DNA from: Bacteroidaceae bacterium
Lineage (GTDB): Bacteria; Bacteroidota; Bacteroidia; Bacteroidales; Bacteroidaceae
DNA length: 64,000 bases
Direction: 5' to 3'
Assembly: GCA_017469925.1 (NCBI GenBank)
Contig: JAFUFK010000016.1
Coordinates: forward strand, 310,001-374,000
Positions 10,301-19,010 of the stretch are shown piece by piece. The notes beneath the pieces were generated by a model. It was given only the letters and a program-made list of their open reading frames with translations, ran no database searches and was not told where the DNA came from. Position 1 is the stretch's first letter. Every line of letters starts with the position of its first letter. The position numbers and the translations under genes were made by a program.

Positions 10301-11191
10301 GATGCCTACGTTGACGACAAACAAGGGTTCGGCACCAAGGTCCTCGGCCAGTTGCAGGAACTCATGGAAGCCCATGCCGTTCGACACGGGGTAGCCCCAG
10401 TGGCTGTTGTAGAGTCCCAGGCGCTCCTCCACGGGGCCGATGGTGTGTTTCCATTGGAATCGGTTGCCGCCCTCGATGTAGCATCCGCCCGGGAAGCGCA
10501 TGAAGCGCGGCCGGAGGTCGGCCAACTTTTGGGCCAGGTCGCGGCGCATGCCGTTCGGGCGGTCCTTGAAGGTCGGCGGGAACAGGCTGACGCAATCCAG
10601 ATAGAGCGTACCGCTGCGGCTGCCTCGGATGGCCAGCCATCCCGACTGGCTCGAGCCCGTGGCCGTGATGTCGGCCGTGAGTTTCAGCCACGTCCCGGCA
10701 TTCTCCACGCGGACGACCGCATGTCCCAGGTCCTTGCCCTCGTAGTTCTCGAGCGTCAGCGTCAGGTCGCCCGTCCAGGTGGCCAAGGCCGTGCGTACCC
10801 AGAGGCTTGCCCGGTACCGCTCGCCCTCGACGACGTTGATGCCCCAGTACCCGATGTTACGGACTCCGTCGCACGCCTTCTTCAGTGTCAACTGCATGGC
10901 ACGCTTCTGGGTGCCGTTCAGCAATTTGTCCGACGCGATAGCCATCGACGCCGTGCCCACCGTCCACCAGTAGTCGGGGTTACTGCTGTTCTCCTCCATC
11001 GAACCGTTGCGCACGAGTTCGGCATAGATGCCGCCGTCGCCCGCGTGGTTAATCTCCTCGTAGAAGATGCCGTAGTGGCGGTCGCCGATGACGGGGCCGC
11101 GCCGTGCGGTGCTGAACTGGAGTGTGGTCTGGGCCGGGAGGGCCGTCGCGAGGAGTCCCGTCGCGAGGGCGGTAAGTACGATGCGTTTCAT
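7349..11191 (-). CDS. Multidomain GH51 alpha-L-arabinofuranosidase with sorting tail
   Basis: A 1280-residue secreted enzyme, about twice the usual GH51 length. Start is the ATG at 11191 (MKRIVLTAL, signal peptide to about residue 20), about 25 bp behind a TATATTTGA box; a reading from 11242 would overlap the promoter. Order: GH51 N-terminus with a carbohydrate-binding insert (GIFYEEINHAGDGGIYAEL), catalytic barrel with acid/base Glu near 352 (EIGNENYNF) and nucleophile near 444 (YNGEYAV), an inserted beta-sandwich (GNYAWWNLGGWGNGQ), a LamG-like domain near 800-980, a LLVNPDFAQGTEGWEG binding module, and a C-terminal sorting-type tail (IYDLAGRRI...KKGLYIRKGKKIVVR). It should release arabinose from arabinan or arabinogalactan. 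The tail is interrupted by a Ser/Pro/Leu micro-repeat (7398-7445). Confidence 0.9.
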   Translation of the reverse strand: MKRIVLTALATGLLATALPAQTTLQFSTARRGPVIGDRHYGIFYEEINHAGDGGIYAELVRNGSMEENSSNPDYWWTVGTASMAIASDKLLNGTQKRAMQLTLKKACDGVRNIGYWGINVVEGERYRASLWVRTALATWTGDLTLTLENYEGKDLGHAVVRVENAGTWLKLTADITATGSSQSGWLAIRGSRSGTLYLDCVSLFPPTFKDRPNGMRRDLAQKLADLRPRFMRFPGGCYIEGGNRFQWKHTIGPVEERLGLYNSHWGYPVSNGMGFHEFLQLAEDLGAEPLFVVNVGIGHGWFEDYQHIEGYIEEALDAIEYCNGDTTTTWGRQRARNGHPEPFGLQLLEIGNENYNFTATDNSDQSDHYAERYKQFRDAIKARFPEVECIGNVESWGTDNPTWRNQYAVGLVDEHYYRSPDWFAANYRKYDNASRTSHKIYNGEYAVTSDFGTNGSLKAALGEAIYMAGMERNSDVCVMASYAPIFMNENEAQWRPDMLHYNAHSCFGTPSYWTQQMMASTVGHQNITWTETDNSVNLSEGARLALGSWGTSVTYNNIKVTNREGEVVFESDEAITTPESVYGNYRTLDVVTDDCTIELDATKVSGNEGFLLTFAYGDSGNYAWWNLGGWGNGQHGVEQAVGGQKRTLATTSGSITTGQTYRLKVVRSGLLTRLYLDDKLVQSATLSGDSGQRLYLCASLNEAEDTAIVKLINYSGDEVATRLAFADATIGGEAGVRVMSNPDNAAENSMADPLHVSPVERTLPYSGTDALDYTVPPYSLSVVTIPLSSVSQETTPKPADKLPTPAIAYDFEGSETSGLQGGAAVMELSDGNHALYTGENARNGYLDLGNSVAKAIAGLANGEAYSISTDIMLQEGGNLNAFCWAWAVCNGTSSYIGMVNTPNNLNWYFEKVRSGTTTVRSQSGLSQREWHNITVTADASLVSLYVDGELRATGKPNTTALPQTAATNAWIGRSPFAADKRMTETWFDDFQVYDSALTPEQVLALYMKAREKSTSCEALLPIPDTTDNAEALTLIGDGTEVDITSLLVNPDFAQGTEGWEGTLLSAAPGTVAEQFYKLFDTYQVLHNMPAGTYRLEWQGFYRNGNIANAYQRHTTGTEVLATEVYAAADADHDGDRHDYADLATTPLGSLYDASGAYTYSPYTYPDNVGEANTAFAAGRYRQSMLFCLTETADLRLGLRKMTPCVYDWACFDNFRLTYVNGHTSLTAVTPLRASLGADGPIYDLAGRRILSSPLPSTLSPLPSHLKKGLYIRKGKKIVVR
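7398..7445 (-). repeat. In-frame pyrimidine-rich micro-repeat (family I) in GH51 tail
   Basis: On the coding strand, tandem CTCTACCCTCTCACCT-like units encode SPLPSTLSPLPSHL inside the otherwise conserved C-terminal tail, between GRRI and KKGLYI. The other tails in this window have only about 3-6 residues there. Similar repeats occur at 23211, 24281, 33805 and 40931. Confidence 0.75.
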
Positions 11192-11266
11192 GGTCGTAGC
11201 GTTAGTTTCGTGGGTCAAATATACAAAAAGATTACGATACATGCGCCAAGGTTCGGGAAAAACTTG

Positions 11267-11275
11267 TATATTTGC
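11267..11275 (+). promoter_or_regulatory. -7 box upstream of the secreted phosphatase gene
   Basis: TATATTTGC at 11267-11275, 36 bp before the ATG at 11312, fits the Bacteroidota -7 consensus. The divergent GH51 gene has TATATTTGA at 11215-11223 on the other strand, so the 120-bp gap carries two back-to-back promoters. Confidence 0.6.
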
Positions 11276-11311
11276 AATCAGTTAACCCGCTAACAAACAA
11301 TCTATAATACC

Positions 11312-14300
11312 ATGAAACGAATCGCAACCAGCCTTTTGGCGCTCTTCGTATCCCTCGGCCTCATGGCCCAGTCGGCACTTACGGCCGGCACGTATTACAT
11401 CCAGAACAAGTCGGCAGGCACCTTCCTCTCCTCGGGCGCAACCTGGGGCACCCGCGCCGTGCTCTCGCCCCACGGAGTCGATTTCCGTGTGACGGTGGCC
11501 GACGGCAAATATACGCTCACCACCCAGATTCAGGGCGCCTCGAAGGGCCTGCGCCCCAGCGACGGCTACATGGACCAAAGCGGTTCGTGGACCATTGAGC
11601 CCCAGAACGACGGCACCTACGCCCTCTTCAACGGCACCAACTACTTTGGCTATGCCGCCGACAATGCCCATCCCTGGGTGCCACGCCTCGACTACGCCGA
11701 TGCCGAAGGCGACCACACCCACTGGCGCTTCCTTTCGCGTGAGGCCTTGCTTGAGGGGCTGGCCGAGGCCACGCGGGAGAGTCCCGTCGATGCCACCTTC
11801 CTCATCCAGGCCCCCGACCTGCTCATCGGCGACTATCGCGTTACGGGCACCCACGTCTGGGGCTCCGACCTGACGGCCGTGGGCGGTATCACCGACGGTT
11901 CCAGTTACGTGCGCAACAACGCCAACGGCGAGAAGTTCAACACCGCGTCCTATAACATCACCCAGACCTTGTCGGGAATCCCCAACGGCATCTACACCTT
12001 GTCGGTGCAGGGATTCTACCGCAACGGCTCCAACTCGGTGGCTTCCGCCGCCCACAACAACGGCACGGAACAACTCCTTCCCTACCTCTATGCCGGCTCG
12101 AAGCGCACGCCCTTGCCCTCCGTCTATAGCGAGGCCAAGACCGCGGCTACGGGAGGTTGGGCCACCAGCACCGCTGCTGGTTACGTGCCCAACGGACAGA
12201 GCGATGCCGCCAAGTGCTTCGACTCCGACGCCGGTGTCTATTTGGCCACGGTCGAGGACATCGTCGTCGTCGATGGCACCCTTGCCATCGGCATTGCCAA
12301 GGACTCGAAGGCTGTCACCAGCGACTGGGCCTGTTTCGACAACTTCACCCTGCTCTACCACGGCAGCGACCTGAGCGCCGTCCAGCAGGCTGCCCTTGAA
12401 GAGATTGCCCGCTACGAGGCCCTGAACACGACGGCCGACGAAGACTTTGCCGAAGCCCTTGCAACCCAGCGCGCCGCCATCGAGGCGGCCACCTCGGAGA
12501 CCGATATTGCCCAAGCCCTGGAGGCTGTCCGTCGGGCCTACAGCATCTACTACTCGAAGCCCGAGCCTACCGACACCCCGCTCCCCCTCAACCCGTTGCT
12601 CGAGAATCCTTCCCTCGGGCTTGGTACCCAGGGTTGGGATGCCACCCTCTGGAACAACGAGGGCTACAACCAGCAGTGGACTGCGGGTCAGTCGGCAGGC
12701 ACTACGGCGCTCGAGGCCTACGCCGGTTACACCAACCACGAACTGCGTGCCTTCCAACTCCTCCAGCCCGTGACCCTTGCCCCCGGACTCTACCGCCTCA
12801 AGGGCTATGCCTTCTATCGCTACGGCACCAGTTATAACAGCGACCTGACCAACGAGGGCGAGGGCCGCAGTCTGGCCTACCTGGTTGCCGGCGAACACAC
12901 CCAGAAGGTCATGCGCCTGGGCGATATCGCACAGAGCACCTATCCCAATACCCTGACCGAGGCCGCCGCGGCCTTCGATGCGGGACAATACCTCAACTCC
13001 CTCATCTTCGAACTCGACCAGCCCACGACGCTCCTCATCGGTTTCCGCGGTGAACATAGCCGCTACCGTTCGTGGTTCGTGGCCGGTCCCGTCACGCTCG
13101 AGAAGATTAACGAACAGATTCTCGCCCAGGAGGCGGGCGACGCCTTCGAGTTGCAGAAGACGCAGTACGGCGTGCGCTGGGAGAGTTATAAGTCCATCAG
13201 TTCGCAGGCCCTCGAGCATGCCGACTTCGACCAGTTCATCGACCAGGCCAAGGCTTCGCTGCCCACCGTGGTCGACGAGGCGCAACTGGCCGAACTCGAC
13301 CAGCAGGTGTGGGCTGCCCTTACGCAACTCATCAAGAGCGGCACGACGGCTACGGGCCAGTTCGACCTGACCTCGCTCCTCGTGAACCCAGCCTTCAACC
13401 GCAACACCGACGGCTGGCAGACCGACCACGCCCTCGTCTGGGACGAATCGGGCCTGACCGAACTCTTCAACCAGCCCAGTGCCGAGGTCAGCCAAGTGCT
13501 GCCCGCGATGCCCGCCGGCCATTATACGCTGAAGGCTCAGGCCTTCTACCGCATGACCACCTACGGCACCTCGTCGCGCAACTACGAGGCTGGCCAGGAC
13601 GACGTTCGCGGACGCCTCTTCCTGAACCTCGCCTCGCAGCCCGTCAAGAGCATTAACGACGACGCCCGCTACCGCTCGTCCCGACCCGCATCCGACGTGG
13701 CCGGAGCCTTCGGTCGCAGTATCCCCAACACCCTCAACGGCGTGAACGACGCCTTCGCCGCAGGTCTCTACTGGAACATCCTTAGGGCCGACGTGGCCGA
13801 CGACGGCGACCTCAAGCTCGGACTCCAGATTAGCGACGGCCTGGCCAGCAACTGGATGCCCTTCGACAACTTCCGCCTCTACTACGGAGCCCCCACGGTC
13901 GATGTCGAGCTCTCCGCAACGGGTCGTCACACCGTCAGCGAGGACACCTATGCCAACGTAACGACCGATATCGAACTCCTGCCCGACCACCTCAACGCCG
14001 TCTGCTGGCCCTTCGACATCGACGCCTCGTACTTCCAGTCCGTCTGGACGGTCGCCAGCGTTGAGTTCGGCTCTGAAGCCCGTACCCTCGAGGGCACCCT
14101 CGTCCCCTTCCACGGACTCATGCGGGCCGGCGAGCCCTACCTCGTGCGCGTGGCCGAGCCGACGAAGGTCGAGGCGCGCGACGTCGTCCTCCACTGTGCC
14201 CAGCCCGACAGCGTGCCCGTCCTCTGGGAGGGAGCCGCCATGCAAGGGTATTACGGCCAGTCGAACCTCTCGCGCACCTATCGCTTCGAGGACGACAGTG

Positions 14301-15574
14301 AGGAGGCACAATATGCCGCCATCAAGCCACGCGTACCGGGCTATCGCTTCATGCTTAATCTGCCCACCGCCACGTCGGGCAGGGCCAAGACCATCAGCCT
14401 CCACGAGGTGAACCTCGACAGCGTGGCCATCACCGTCAACCTCGAGAACCTCCAGGCCCGAGCCTTCCTCAATGGCGTCACCTACGCCATGTCGTCGTCC
14501 AGCGTCATTGCCGACTACAACCGCTGTCCGCCGGGCCGTCGCGACCAGCCCCATAATGCCGTCGTGCCCGTGCCTCGCCTGCGTTCGATGCAGAAGCTTA
14601 CCGTCTTCCAGGGCGACGACTCGGACGAGGTGGTCTATACCCGTACCATTCCGGCCGGAACGTGGCAGGTCGAGGTGCCCAACCTGACGCCGCAGCGCAC
14701 CTATCGCTACCTCGTCACCGAGCAGGGTGGCTCGACCAGCACCCAAGGCACCATCAAGACCGAGGGCAACCTGCGCATGATCTACGTGCCCACCATCAGT
14801 AACGTCCGCGACCTGGGTGGCTGGCGCACCCAGGACGGCCTGCGCACGCGCTACGGGCTGGTCTATCGCGGTGGCGAGATGAACGCCGGCCACCAGGCCA
14901 ACGAGGCCGACCTGGCCGAACTCCAGCGCCTGGGCATCGGGGCCGAAATCGACTTGCGCGAGGACATCGACATCCAGAACTACAACGTCACGTCCAGCGC
15001 CTTCGGGGCCGACGCGCCTTATATCTACCTTAACCAGAACATCTGGGGCGACGACGCACTTGAGCAAGACACGGCCAAGTACCACCGTATCATGGACTTC
15101 CTGCTCAGCAACCTGCGCGCCGGACGCTCCGTCTATTTCCACTGCATCTGGGGGGCCGACCGCACGGGCGCCACGGCCTTCCTGCTCGAGGGCCTGCTGG
15201 GTCTGACCTACGACCAGATGTATAAGGACTACGAACTTACGTCGTTCTCCATCGCAGGCAGCCGAGTCAAGACGGGGCTCGACTCGAAGTTCACCTACAT
15301 TCGTGCCCTCACGGGCCGCACGCTTCAGGAGAAGTTCCTGACCTACTGGCGCGACCAGGCCCACGTATCCGAGGCCGACCTGCTCGAGTTTATACAGCGC
15401 ATGACCGACGGCGAGCCCAGCATCGTCACGGCCGTCGAGGAAGTCCGTGAACCGGTCAGTGGGGATGCCGCGAGCCGCACCGAGGAGTCGGTCTATGACC
15501 TCTCGGGCCGTCGCGTCGCCAAGCCTGCGAAGGGCCTTTACATCACGGGCGGCCGCAAGGTCGTGATTCGTTAA
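11312..15574 (+). CDS. Secreted multidomain protein with CX5R tyrosine-phosphatase domain
   Basis: A 1420-residue exported protein with signal peptide MKRIATSLLALFVSLGLMAQ. After an N-terminal region resembling a beta-trefoil or ricin-like fold (TYYIQNKSAGTFLSSGA) come three related glycan-binding-like modules, marked by IPNGIYTLSVQGFYRNG, LAPGLYRLKGYAFYRYG and MPAGHYTLKAQAFYRM; the third begins TSLLVNPAFNRNTDGW. Beta-rich regions follow. From about residue 1157 there is a phosphatase of the Tyr_phosphatase_3 type: NVRDLGGWRTQDG, IDLRED, and the catalytic loop HCIWGADRTG with Cys1278 and Arg1284. It ends in the sorting-type tail (VYDLSGRRVAKPAKGLYI). The substrate is unknown; a phosphorylated glycan, inositol phosphate or host phosphoprotein are all possible. 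Confidence 0.85.
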   Translation: MKRIATSLLALFVSLGLMAQSALTAGTYYIQNKSAGTFLSSGATWGTRAVLSPHGVDFRVTVADGKYTLTTQIQGASKGLRPSDGYMDQSGSWTIEPQNDGTYALFNGTNYFGYAADNAHPWVPRLDYADAEGDHTHWRFLSREALLEGLAEATRESPVDATFLIQAPDLLIGDYRVTGTHVWGSDLTAVGGITDGSSYVRNNANGEKFNTASYNITQTLSGIPNGIYTLSVQGFYRNGSNSVASAAHNNGTEQLLPYLYAGSKRTPLPSVYSEAKTAATGGWATSTAAGYVPNGQSDAAKCFDSDAGVYLATVEDIVVVDGTLAIGIAKDSKAVTSDWACFDNFTLLYHGSDLSAVQQAALEEIARYEALNTTADEDFAEALATQRAAIEAATSETDIAQALEAVRRAYSIYYSKPEPTDTPLPLNPLLENPSLGLGTQGWDATLWNNEGYNQQWTAGQSAGTTALEAYAGYTNHELRAFQLLQPVTLAPGLYRLKGYAFYRYGTSYNSDLTNEGEGRSLAYLVAGEHTQKVMRLGDIAQSTYPNTLTEAAAAFDAGQYLNSLIFELDQPTTLLIGFRGEHSRYRSWFVAGPVTLEKINEQILAQEAGDAFELQKTQYGVRWESYKSISSQALEHADFDQFIDQAKASLPTVVDEAQLAELDQQVWAALTQLIKSGTTATGQFDLTSLLVNPAFNRNTDGWQTDHALVWDESGLTELFNQPSAEVSQVLPAMPAGHYTLKAQAFYRMTTYGTSSRNYEAGQDDVRGRLFLNLASQPVKSINDDARYRSSRPASDVAGAFGRSIPNTLNGVNDAFAAGLYWNILRADVADDGDLKLGLQISDGLASNWMPFDNFRLYYGAPTVDVELSATGRHTVSEDTYANVTTDIELLPDHLNAVCWPFDIDASYFQSVWTVASVEFGSEARTLEGTLVPFHGLMRAGEPYLVRVAEPTKVEARDVVLHCAQPDSVPVLWEGAAMQGYYGQSNLSRTYRFEDDSEEAQYAAIKPRVPGYRFMLNLPTATSGRAKTISLHEVNLDSVAITVNLENLQARAFLNGVTYAMSSSSVIADYNRCPPGRRDQPHNAVVPVPRLRSMQKLTVFQGDDSDEVVYTRTIPAGTWQVEVPNLTPQRTYRYLVTEQGGSTSTQGTIKTEGNLRMIYVPTISNVRDLGGWRTQDGLRTRYGLVYRGGEMNAGHQANEADLAELQRLGIGAEIDLREDIDIQNYNVTSSAFGADAPYIYLNQNIWGDDALEQDTAKYHRIMDFLLSNLRAGRSVYFHCIWGADRTGATAFLLEGLLGLTYDQMYKDYELTSFSIAGSRVKTGLDSKFTYIRALTGRTLQEKFLTYWRDQAHVSEADLLEFIQRMTDGEPSIVTAVEEVREPVSGDAASRTEESVYDLSGRRVAKPAKGLYITGGRKVVIR

Positions 15575-15600
15575 ACGGGCCCACCACAGCCCACACTCTC

Positions 15601-15635
15601 GGAGGGAGGCTCCCCATTGCGGGCGGCCTCCCTCC
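15601..15635 (+). terminator. Hairpin after the secreted phosphatase gene
   Basis: Arms GGAGGGAGGC (15601-15610) and GCCTCCCTCC (15626-15635) form a perfect 10-bp stem 27 bp behind the stop codon. Only a weak T-run follows (TCGTTGTT). Confidence 0.65.
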
Positions 15636-15645
15636 TCGTTGTTGG

Positions 15646-15865
15646 TCGCCGGGCGCCTCCGGGCTTCCCGTCGAGCCCCTATGTACTTCCCGTCGCGCGC
15701 CTCCAGGCTTCCCGCCGAGCCCCTCCTTCTTGTCCCCGAAGCCCTTAGACGCTAAATCAAACACACCACGGTGTATTATTTATCGAACCATGGTTCGATT
15801 GACGTTGAACCATGGTTCGCTGATATTTGAACCATGGTTCGATACATGTTGAACCATGGTTCGAT
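15646..15865 (+). repeat. 22-bp lattice array A (head rows plus palindromic rows)
   Basis: Ten consecutive 22-bp rows in one register. Rows at 15646, 15668, 15690, 15712 and 15734 are GC-rich, with consensus CCGYCGAGCCCCT in the first 13 columns; the last reads CCCCGAAGCCCTTAGACG. Then come five palindromic rows: a degenerate ACACCACGGTGT (15763-15774) and four identical GAACCATGGTTC (starts 15785, 15807, 15829, 15851). All palindrome centres are exactly 22 bp apart. The 10-bp spacers differ. The array fills most of the 505-bp gap between the phosphatase gene and the cyclophilin; I see nothing else in 15866-16040. Confidence 0.85.
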
Positions 15866-16040
15866 ATACTGGGTGTGTAGGAGTTTGAGCACGGGGGAGC
15901 AGGGGCGCGAGGGGCGGCGCTTAGGCGCGTTGTACGTGGCTCCCCTTTGTTTCGCGCCTTGCGGCCAGTCGCGGGTGGGGCCGTTCCCGCGCACGCGAAT
16001 CCATATTAATAGGTATTTTAAGATTTCTTTGCGGGAGAAA

Positions 16041-16073
16041 TTTGGCCGATACCGTTCTTTTCCGTACCTTTGC
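16041..16073 (+). promoter_or_regulatory. Promoter of the cyclophilin gene
   Basis: TTTG at 16041-16044, 20 bp, then TACCTTTGC at 16065-16073. The ATG at 16080 follows after only 6 bp, so the transcript should start at or very near the start codon. Confidence 0.75.
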
Positions 16074-16079
16074 CCTCCC

Positions 16080-16742
16080 ATGAGACTGAGAAACGCCATA
16101 TTGCTCACGATGATGCTCCTGCTGACGGCGGGGGCAGAGGCCCGCAAGCCCCGTCCGGCCGTGGTAAGGCTGGAGACGACGGCCGGTGTGATTCGTGTGG
16201 AACTGAGCGACGAGACGCCGCGCCATCGCGACAACTTCCTGCGCCTGGTCCGCGAGGGTCGGCTGGACAGCACCCTGTTCCACCGCGTCATTCGCGACTT
16301 CATGATACAGGGAGGCGACCCGCGTAGCCTCGACCCCGGGCGCGACTCCGTCGATTGGACCCTGCCGGCCGAGATACAATTGCCTTGGCTCTACCACGTG
16401 CGCGGCGCATTGGCGGCGGCACGCGAACCCGACGACGTGAACCCCGAATGGAGGAGTTCCGGCTCGCAGTTCTACATCGTCTGGGGCCGTTCGTGGGGCC
16501 CGAGCTCGTTGGGCAAGGCGCGTGCGCAACTCGACGAGAAGGGCATCGAGATGAGCCGTGAGATGTGGGAGACCTACCTCCAACACGGTGGTTCGCCCCA
16601 TCTGGACGGGCAATATACGGTCTTCGGCCACGTCATCGACGGCATGAAGGTGGTGAAAGCTATCCAGACCGTGCAGACCGATGCGGCAGACCGCCCGGTG
16701 GAGGACGTCGTCCTGCTCAGGGCCGTAGAGGAACCCCGTTGA
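16080..16742 (+). CDS. Cyclophilin-type peptidyl-prolyl isomerase, exported
   Basis: A 220-residue cyclophilin that isomerises Xaa-Pro bonds. The start at 16080 (MRLRNAILLTMMLLLTAGAEA) gives a signal peptide and lies just behind a canonical promoter; a longer reading from 15834 would include the repeat array and is unlikely. Family motifs are TTAGVIRVELSDETPRH, FHRVIRDFMIQGGDP (catalytic Arg in FHRVI), SSGSQFYIV and YTVFGHVIDGM. The segment between FMIQGGDP and SQFYIV is longer than in short bacterial cyclophilins. It probably works in the periplasm or outside. The M6 protease gene follows 27 bp after the stop and may share the transcript. Confidence 0.92.
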   Translation: MRLRNAILLTMMLLLTAGAEARKPRPAVVRLETTAGVIRVELSDETPRHRDNFLRLVREGRLDSTLFHRVIRDFMIQGGDPRSLDPGRDSVDWTLPAEIQLPWLYHVRGALAAAREPDDVNPEWRSSGSQFYIVWGRSWGPSSLGKARAQLDEKGIEMSREMWETYLQHGGSPHLDGQYTVFGHVIDGMKVVKAIQTVQTDAADRPVEDVVLLRAVEEPR

Positions 16743-16769
16743 ACAACTAACGATTAAACCTGTATAAAG

Positions 16770-19010
16770 ATGAAAAGACTTTCGATGATTCTTACGTTCG
16801 CCCTCGTGGCGATGGTCGCGCTCGCAGTGCCTGCGAAGCGCGGTGTGTGGAAGACCCTGACGATGGCCGACGGCACAGAGGTCAGGGCACAACTGGTGGG
16901 CGACGAACGCCTGCACTACTGGCTGACCGAAGACGGGCAGCGCCTGGTGGGCGAGCCTCGGAGCGACCGCTTCGTGGCCGTGAGCCAGAAGCAACTGGCT
17001 CAGCGCGCCATGCGCCGGACGACGAGTATCAACAAACTACAGAAGGCCCGTCAGCAGAAGCTGCGCCGCAAGGCTGCCTTCACGGGCACGAAGCGCGGAC
17101 TGGTCATCCTGGCCCAGTACTCCGACGTGAAGTTCCAGTCGGCCCACAACAAGGCCTTGTACGAGAACATCATGAACAAGGAGGGCTACACCGACAGTAA
17201 CGGCTTCCAGGGCTCGGTGCGCGATTACTTCAAGGCACAGAGCGGGGGAGTCTTCGACCTGCAATTCGACGTCGTGGGCCCCGTCACCCTGAGCAAGGCC
17301 CAGTCCTACTATGGCAGTAACGACGACAACGGCGAAGACGAGCACGCGGCCGAGATGGTGGCCGAGGCCTGCCAGCTGGCGGATGCCCAGGGAGTTGACT
17401 TCTCCCAGTACGACTGGACGGGCGACGGCGAGGTGGACCAGGTATATGTGGTCTATGCCGGCAAAGGAGAGGCCGACAGTGGCGTCGAGGAGACCATCTG
17501 GCCTCACGAGTACTCGCTCTCCGATGCGGCTGAGTACGGCGACGGCAGCGGTGCCCTGACCCTCGACGGAGTCAAGGTCGATACCTACGCCTGCGGCAGT
17601 GAGGTGGATGCCTACAACCACATCGAGGGCATCGGAACCTTCTGTCATGAGTTCTCGCACTGCCTGGGCTACCCCGACATGTACGATACGGACTATGCCG
17701 GATACTTTGGCATGGGCGACCTCGACCTGATGTGCTCGGGTTCGTACAACGGTGACGGCTTCGTGCCGGCCGGTTACACGGCCTGGGAGAAGTGGACGGC
17801 CGGTTGGCTCGAGCCCACGGAACTGAGCGACGAGGACGTAGCGGTGGAGAACCTGAAGGCCATAAGCGAGGGCGGTGGCGCCTACGTGATTTACAACCAG
17901 GCCCACAAGGACGAGTACTACCTCGTAGAGAACCGCCAGAAGACGGGCTGGGACCGCGAACTGCCTGCCAAGGGACTGATGGTGACACACGTCGATTACG
18001 ATGCCGAGCTCTTTGCCAACAACATCGTCAACACCGTCTATCCCTATAAGGATGCCTATGCCGACGCCTACGACTACTATAGCTACTACGTCGAGCTGGG
18101 CTACATCACCGAGGACGAGTGCACGGCCTACTGCGAGGAGTACGCCGAGGCGTATGCCAACGACTACGAGCGCATGACCATCTTCCACGCCGATAACGAC
18201 GACGACCGCAAGTACTGGAGGGAGGCTACCTACTCGTACTCGAAGACCACGACCTCGACCGACCTCTATCCCTATCTGGCTAACGACAGCCTGACGAACT
18301 TCTCGCGTCCGGCTGCTACCCTGCACAATGCCAATAAAGATGGTTCCTTCTTCATGAACCGCGGCATTACGGCCATCCGCCAGAATACGGACGGGACGGT
18401 GTCGTTCCAGTTCCTGGCCTCGGTGGCCAAGAAGGAGCAGGGCGACTTCCTCTTCTATGAGTCGTTCGACCAGTGCGACGGCAAGGGTGGCAACGACGGC
18501 GCGTGGAGCGGCCAGGTGGCCAACGGCACCTTCTCGCCCGACAACGAAGGTTGGGAGTCGGAGAAGTCGTTCGGCGCCGACCAGTGTGCCAAGTTCGGCA
18601 CGGGCAGCGTAGTCGGCGAGGCCACGACGCCTGCCATACAGTTGACAGGCGAATCGACGCTGACCTTCATGGCCGGTGCCTGGAATGCCAATGCCGACAA
18701 GACAACCCTGAACGTGACCGTAACGGGTGGCACTATAGAGCCTTCGACCTTCACCATCGCGAAGGGCAGTTGGACCAACTGCGAAGCCAAGGTGACGGGT
18801 ACGGGCACCGTGCGGGTGACCTTCACCTCGGCCGGCGGACGCTTCTTCCTCGACGAGGTTACCCTGTCGAAGCCCAGTGGCGACGGCGTGATTAGCGTTA
18901 ACGTTGACGTAGAGGATAGTAACACGATATACGACCTTGCCGGTCGTCGCGTCGTGAACCCGAAGAAGGGACTTTACATTATCGGAGGCCGCAAGGTCAT
19001 CGTCCGGTAA
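16770..19010 (+). CDS. Secreted M6-family metalloprotease with sorting tail
   Basis: A 746-residue exported zinc protease related to immune inhibitor A. The signal peptide is MKRLSMILTFALVAMVALA. A propeptide-like region to about residue 105 precedes the catalytic domain. The zinc motif HEFSHCLGYPD has His293, Glu294 and His297, with the third ligand expected in GYPDMYD. Acid-rich stretches (SNDDNGEDEH, ADNDDDRKY) may bind calcium. A C-terminal beta-sandwich (SFGADQCAKFGTGS) and the sorting-type tail (IYDLAGRRVVNPKKGLYI) follow. Targets are unknown; M6 proteases in gut species degrade host or dietary protein. Its last 14 bp overlap the convergent membrane protein gene. Confidence 0.9.
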   Translation: MKRLSMILTFALVAMVALAVPAKRGVWKTLTMADGTEVRAQLVGDERLHYWLTEDGQRLVGEPRSDRFVAVSQKQLAQRAMRRTTSINKLQKARQQKLRRKAAFTGTKRGLVILAQYSDVKFQSAHNKALYENIMNKEGYTDSNGFQGSVRDYFKAQSGGVFDLQFDVVGPVTLSKAQSYYGSNDDNGEDEHAAEMVAEACQLADAQGVDFSQYDWTGDGEVDQVYVVYAGKGEADSGVEETIWPHEYSLSDAAEYGDGSGALTLDGVKVDTYACGSEVDAYNHIEGIGTFCHEFSHCLGYPDMYDTDYAGYFGMGDLDLMCSGSYNGDGFVPAGYTAWEKWTAGWLEPTELSDEDVAVENLKAISEGGGAYVIYNQAHKDEYYLVENRQKTGWDRELPAKGLMVTHVDYDAELFANNIVNTVYPYKDAYADAYDYYSYYVELGYITEDECTAYCEEYAEAYANDYERMTIFHADNDDDRKYWREATYSYSKTTTSTDLYPYLANDSLTNFSRPAATLHNANKDGSFFMNRGITAIRQNTDGTVSFQFLASVAKKEQGDFLFYESFDQCDGKGGNDGAWSGQVANGTFSPDNEGWESEKSFGADQCAKFGTGSVVGEATTPAIQLTGESTLTFMAGAWNANADKTTLNVTVTGGTIEPSTFTIAKGSWTNCEAKVTGTGTVRVTFTSAGGRFFLDEVTLSKPSGDGVISVNVDVEDSNTIYDLAGRRVVNPKKGLYIIGGRKVIVR

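Noticed and set aside
9215-11293. A 692-codon plus frame opposite the GH51 gene
   Set aside because: It is antisense to a gene with visible catalytic residues and shows no domain of its own.
11282-15364. A 1360-codon open frame on the minus strand opposite the phosphatase gene
   Set aside because: Long antisense frames are common in GC-rich genes. It has no signal peptide, no known domains and a composition of reversed codons, while the plus frame has clear domains.
15834-16079. An 82-residue N-terminal extension of the cyclophilin
   Set aside because: It would cover array A and the promoter, and would bury the signal peptide.
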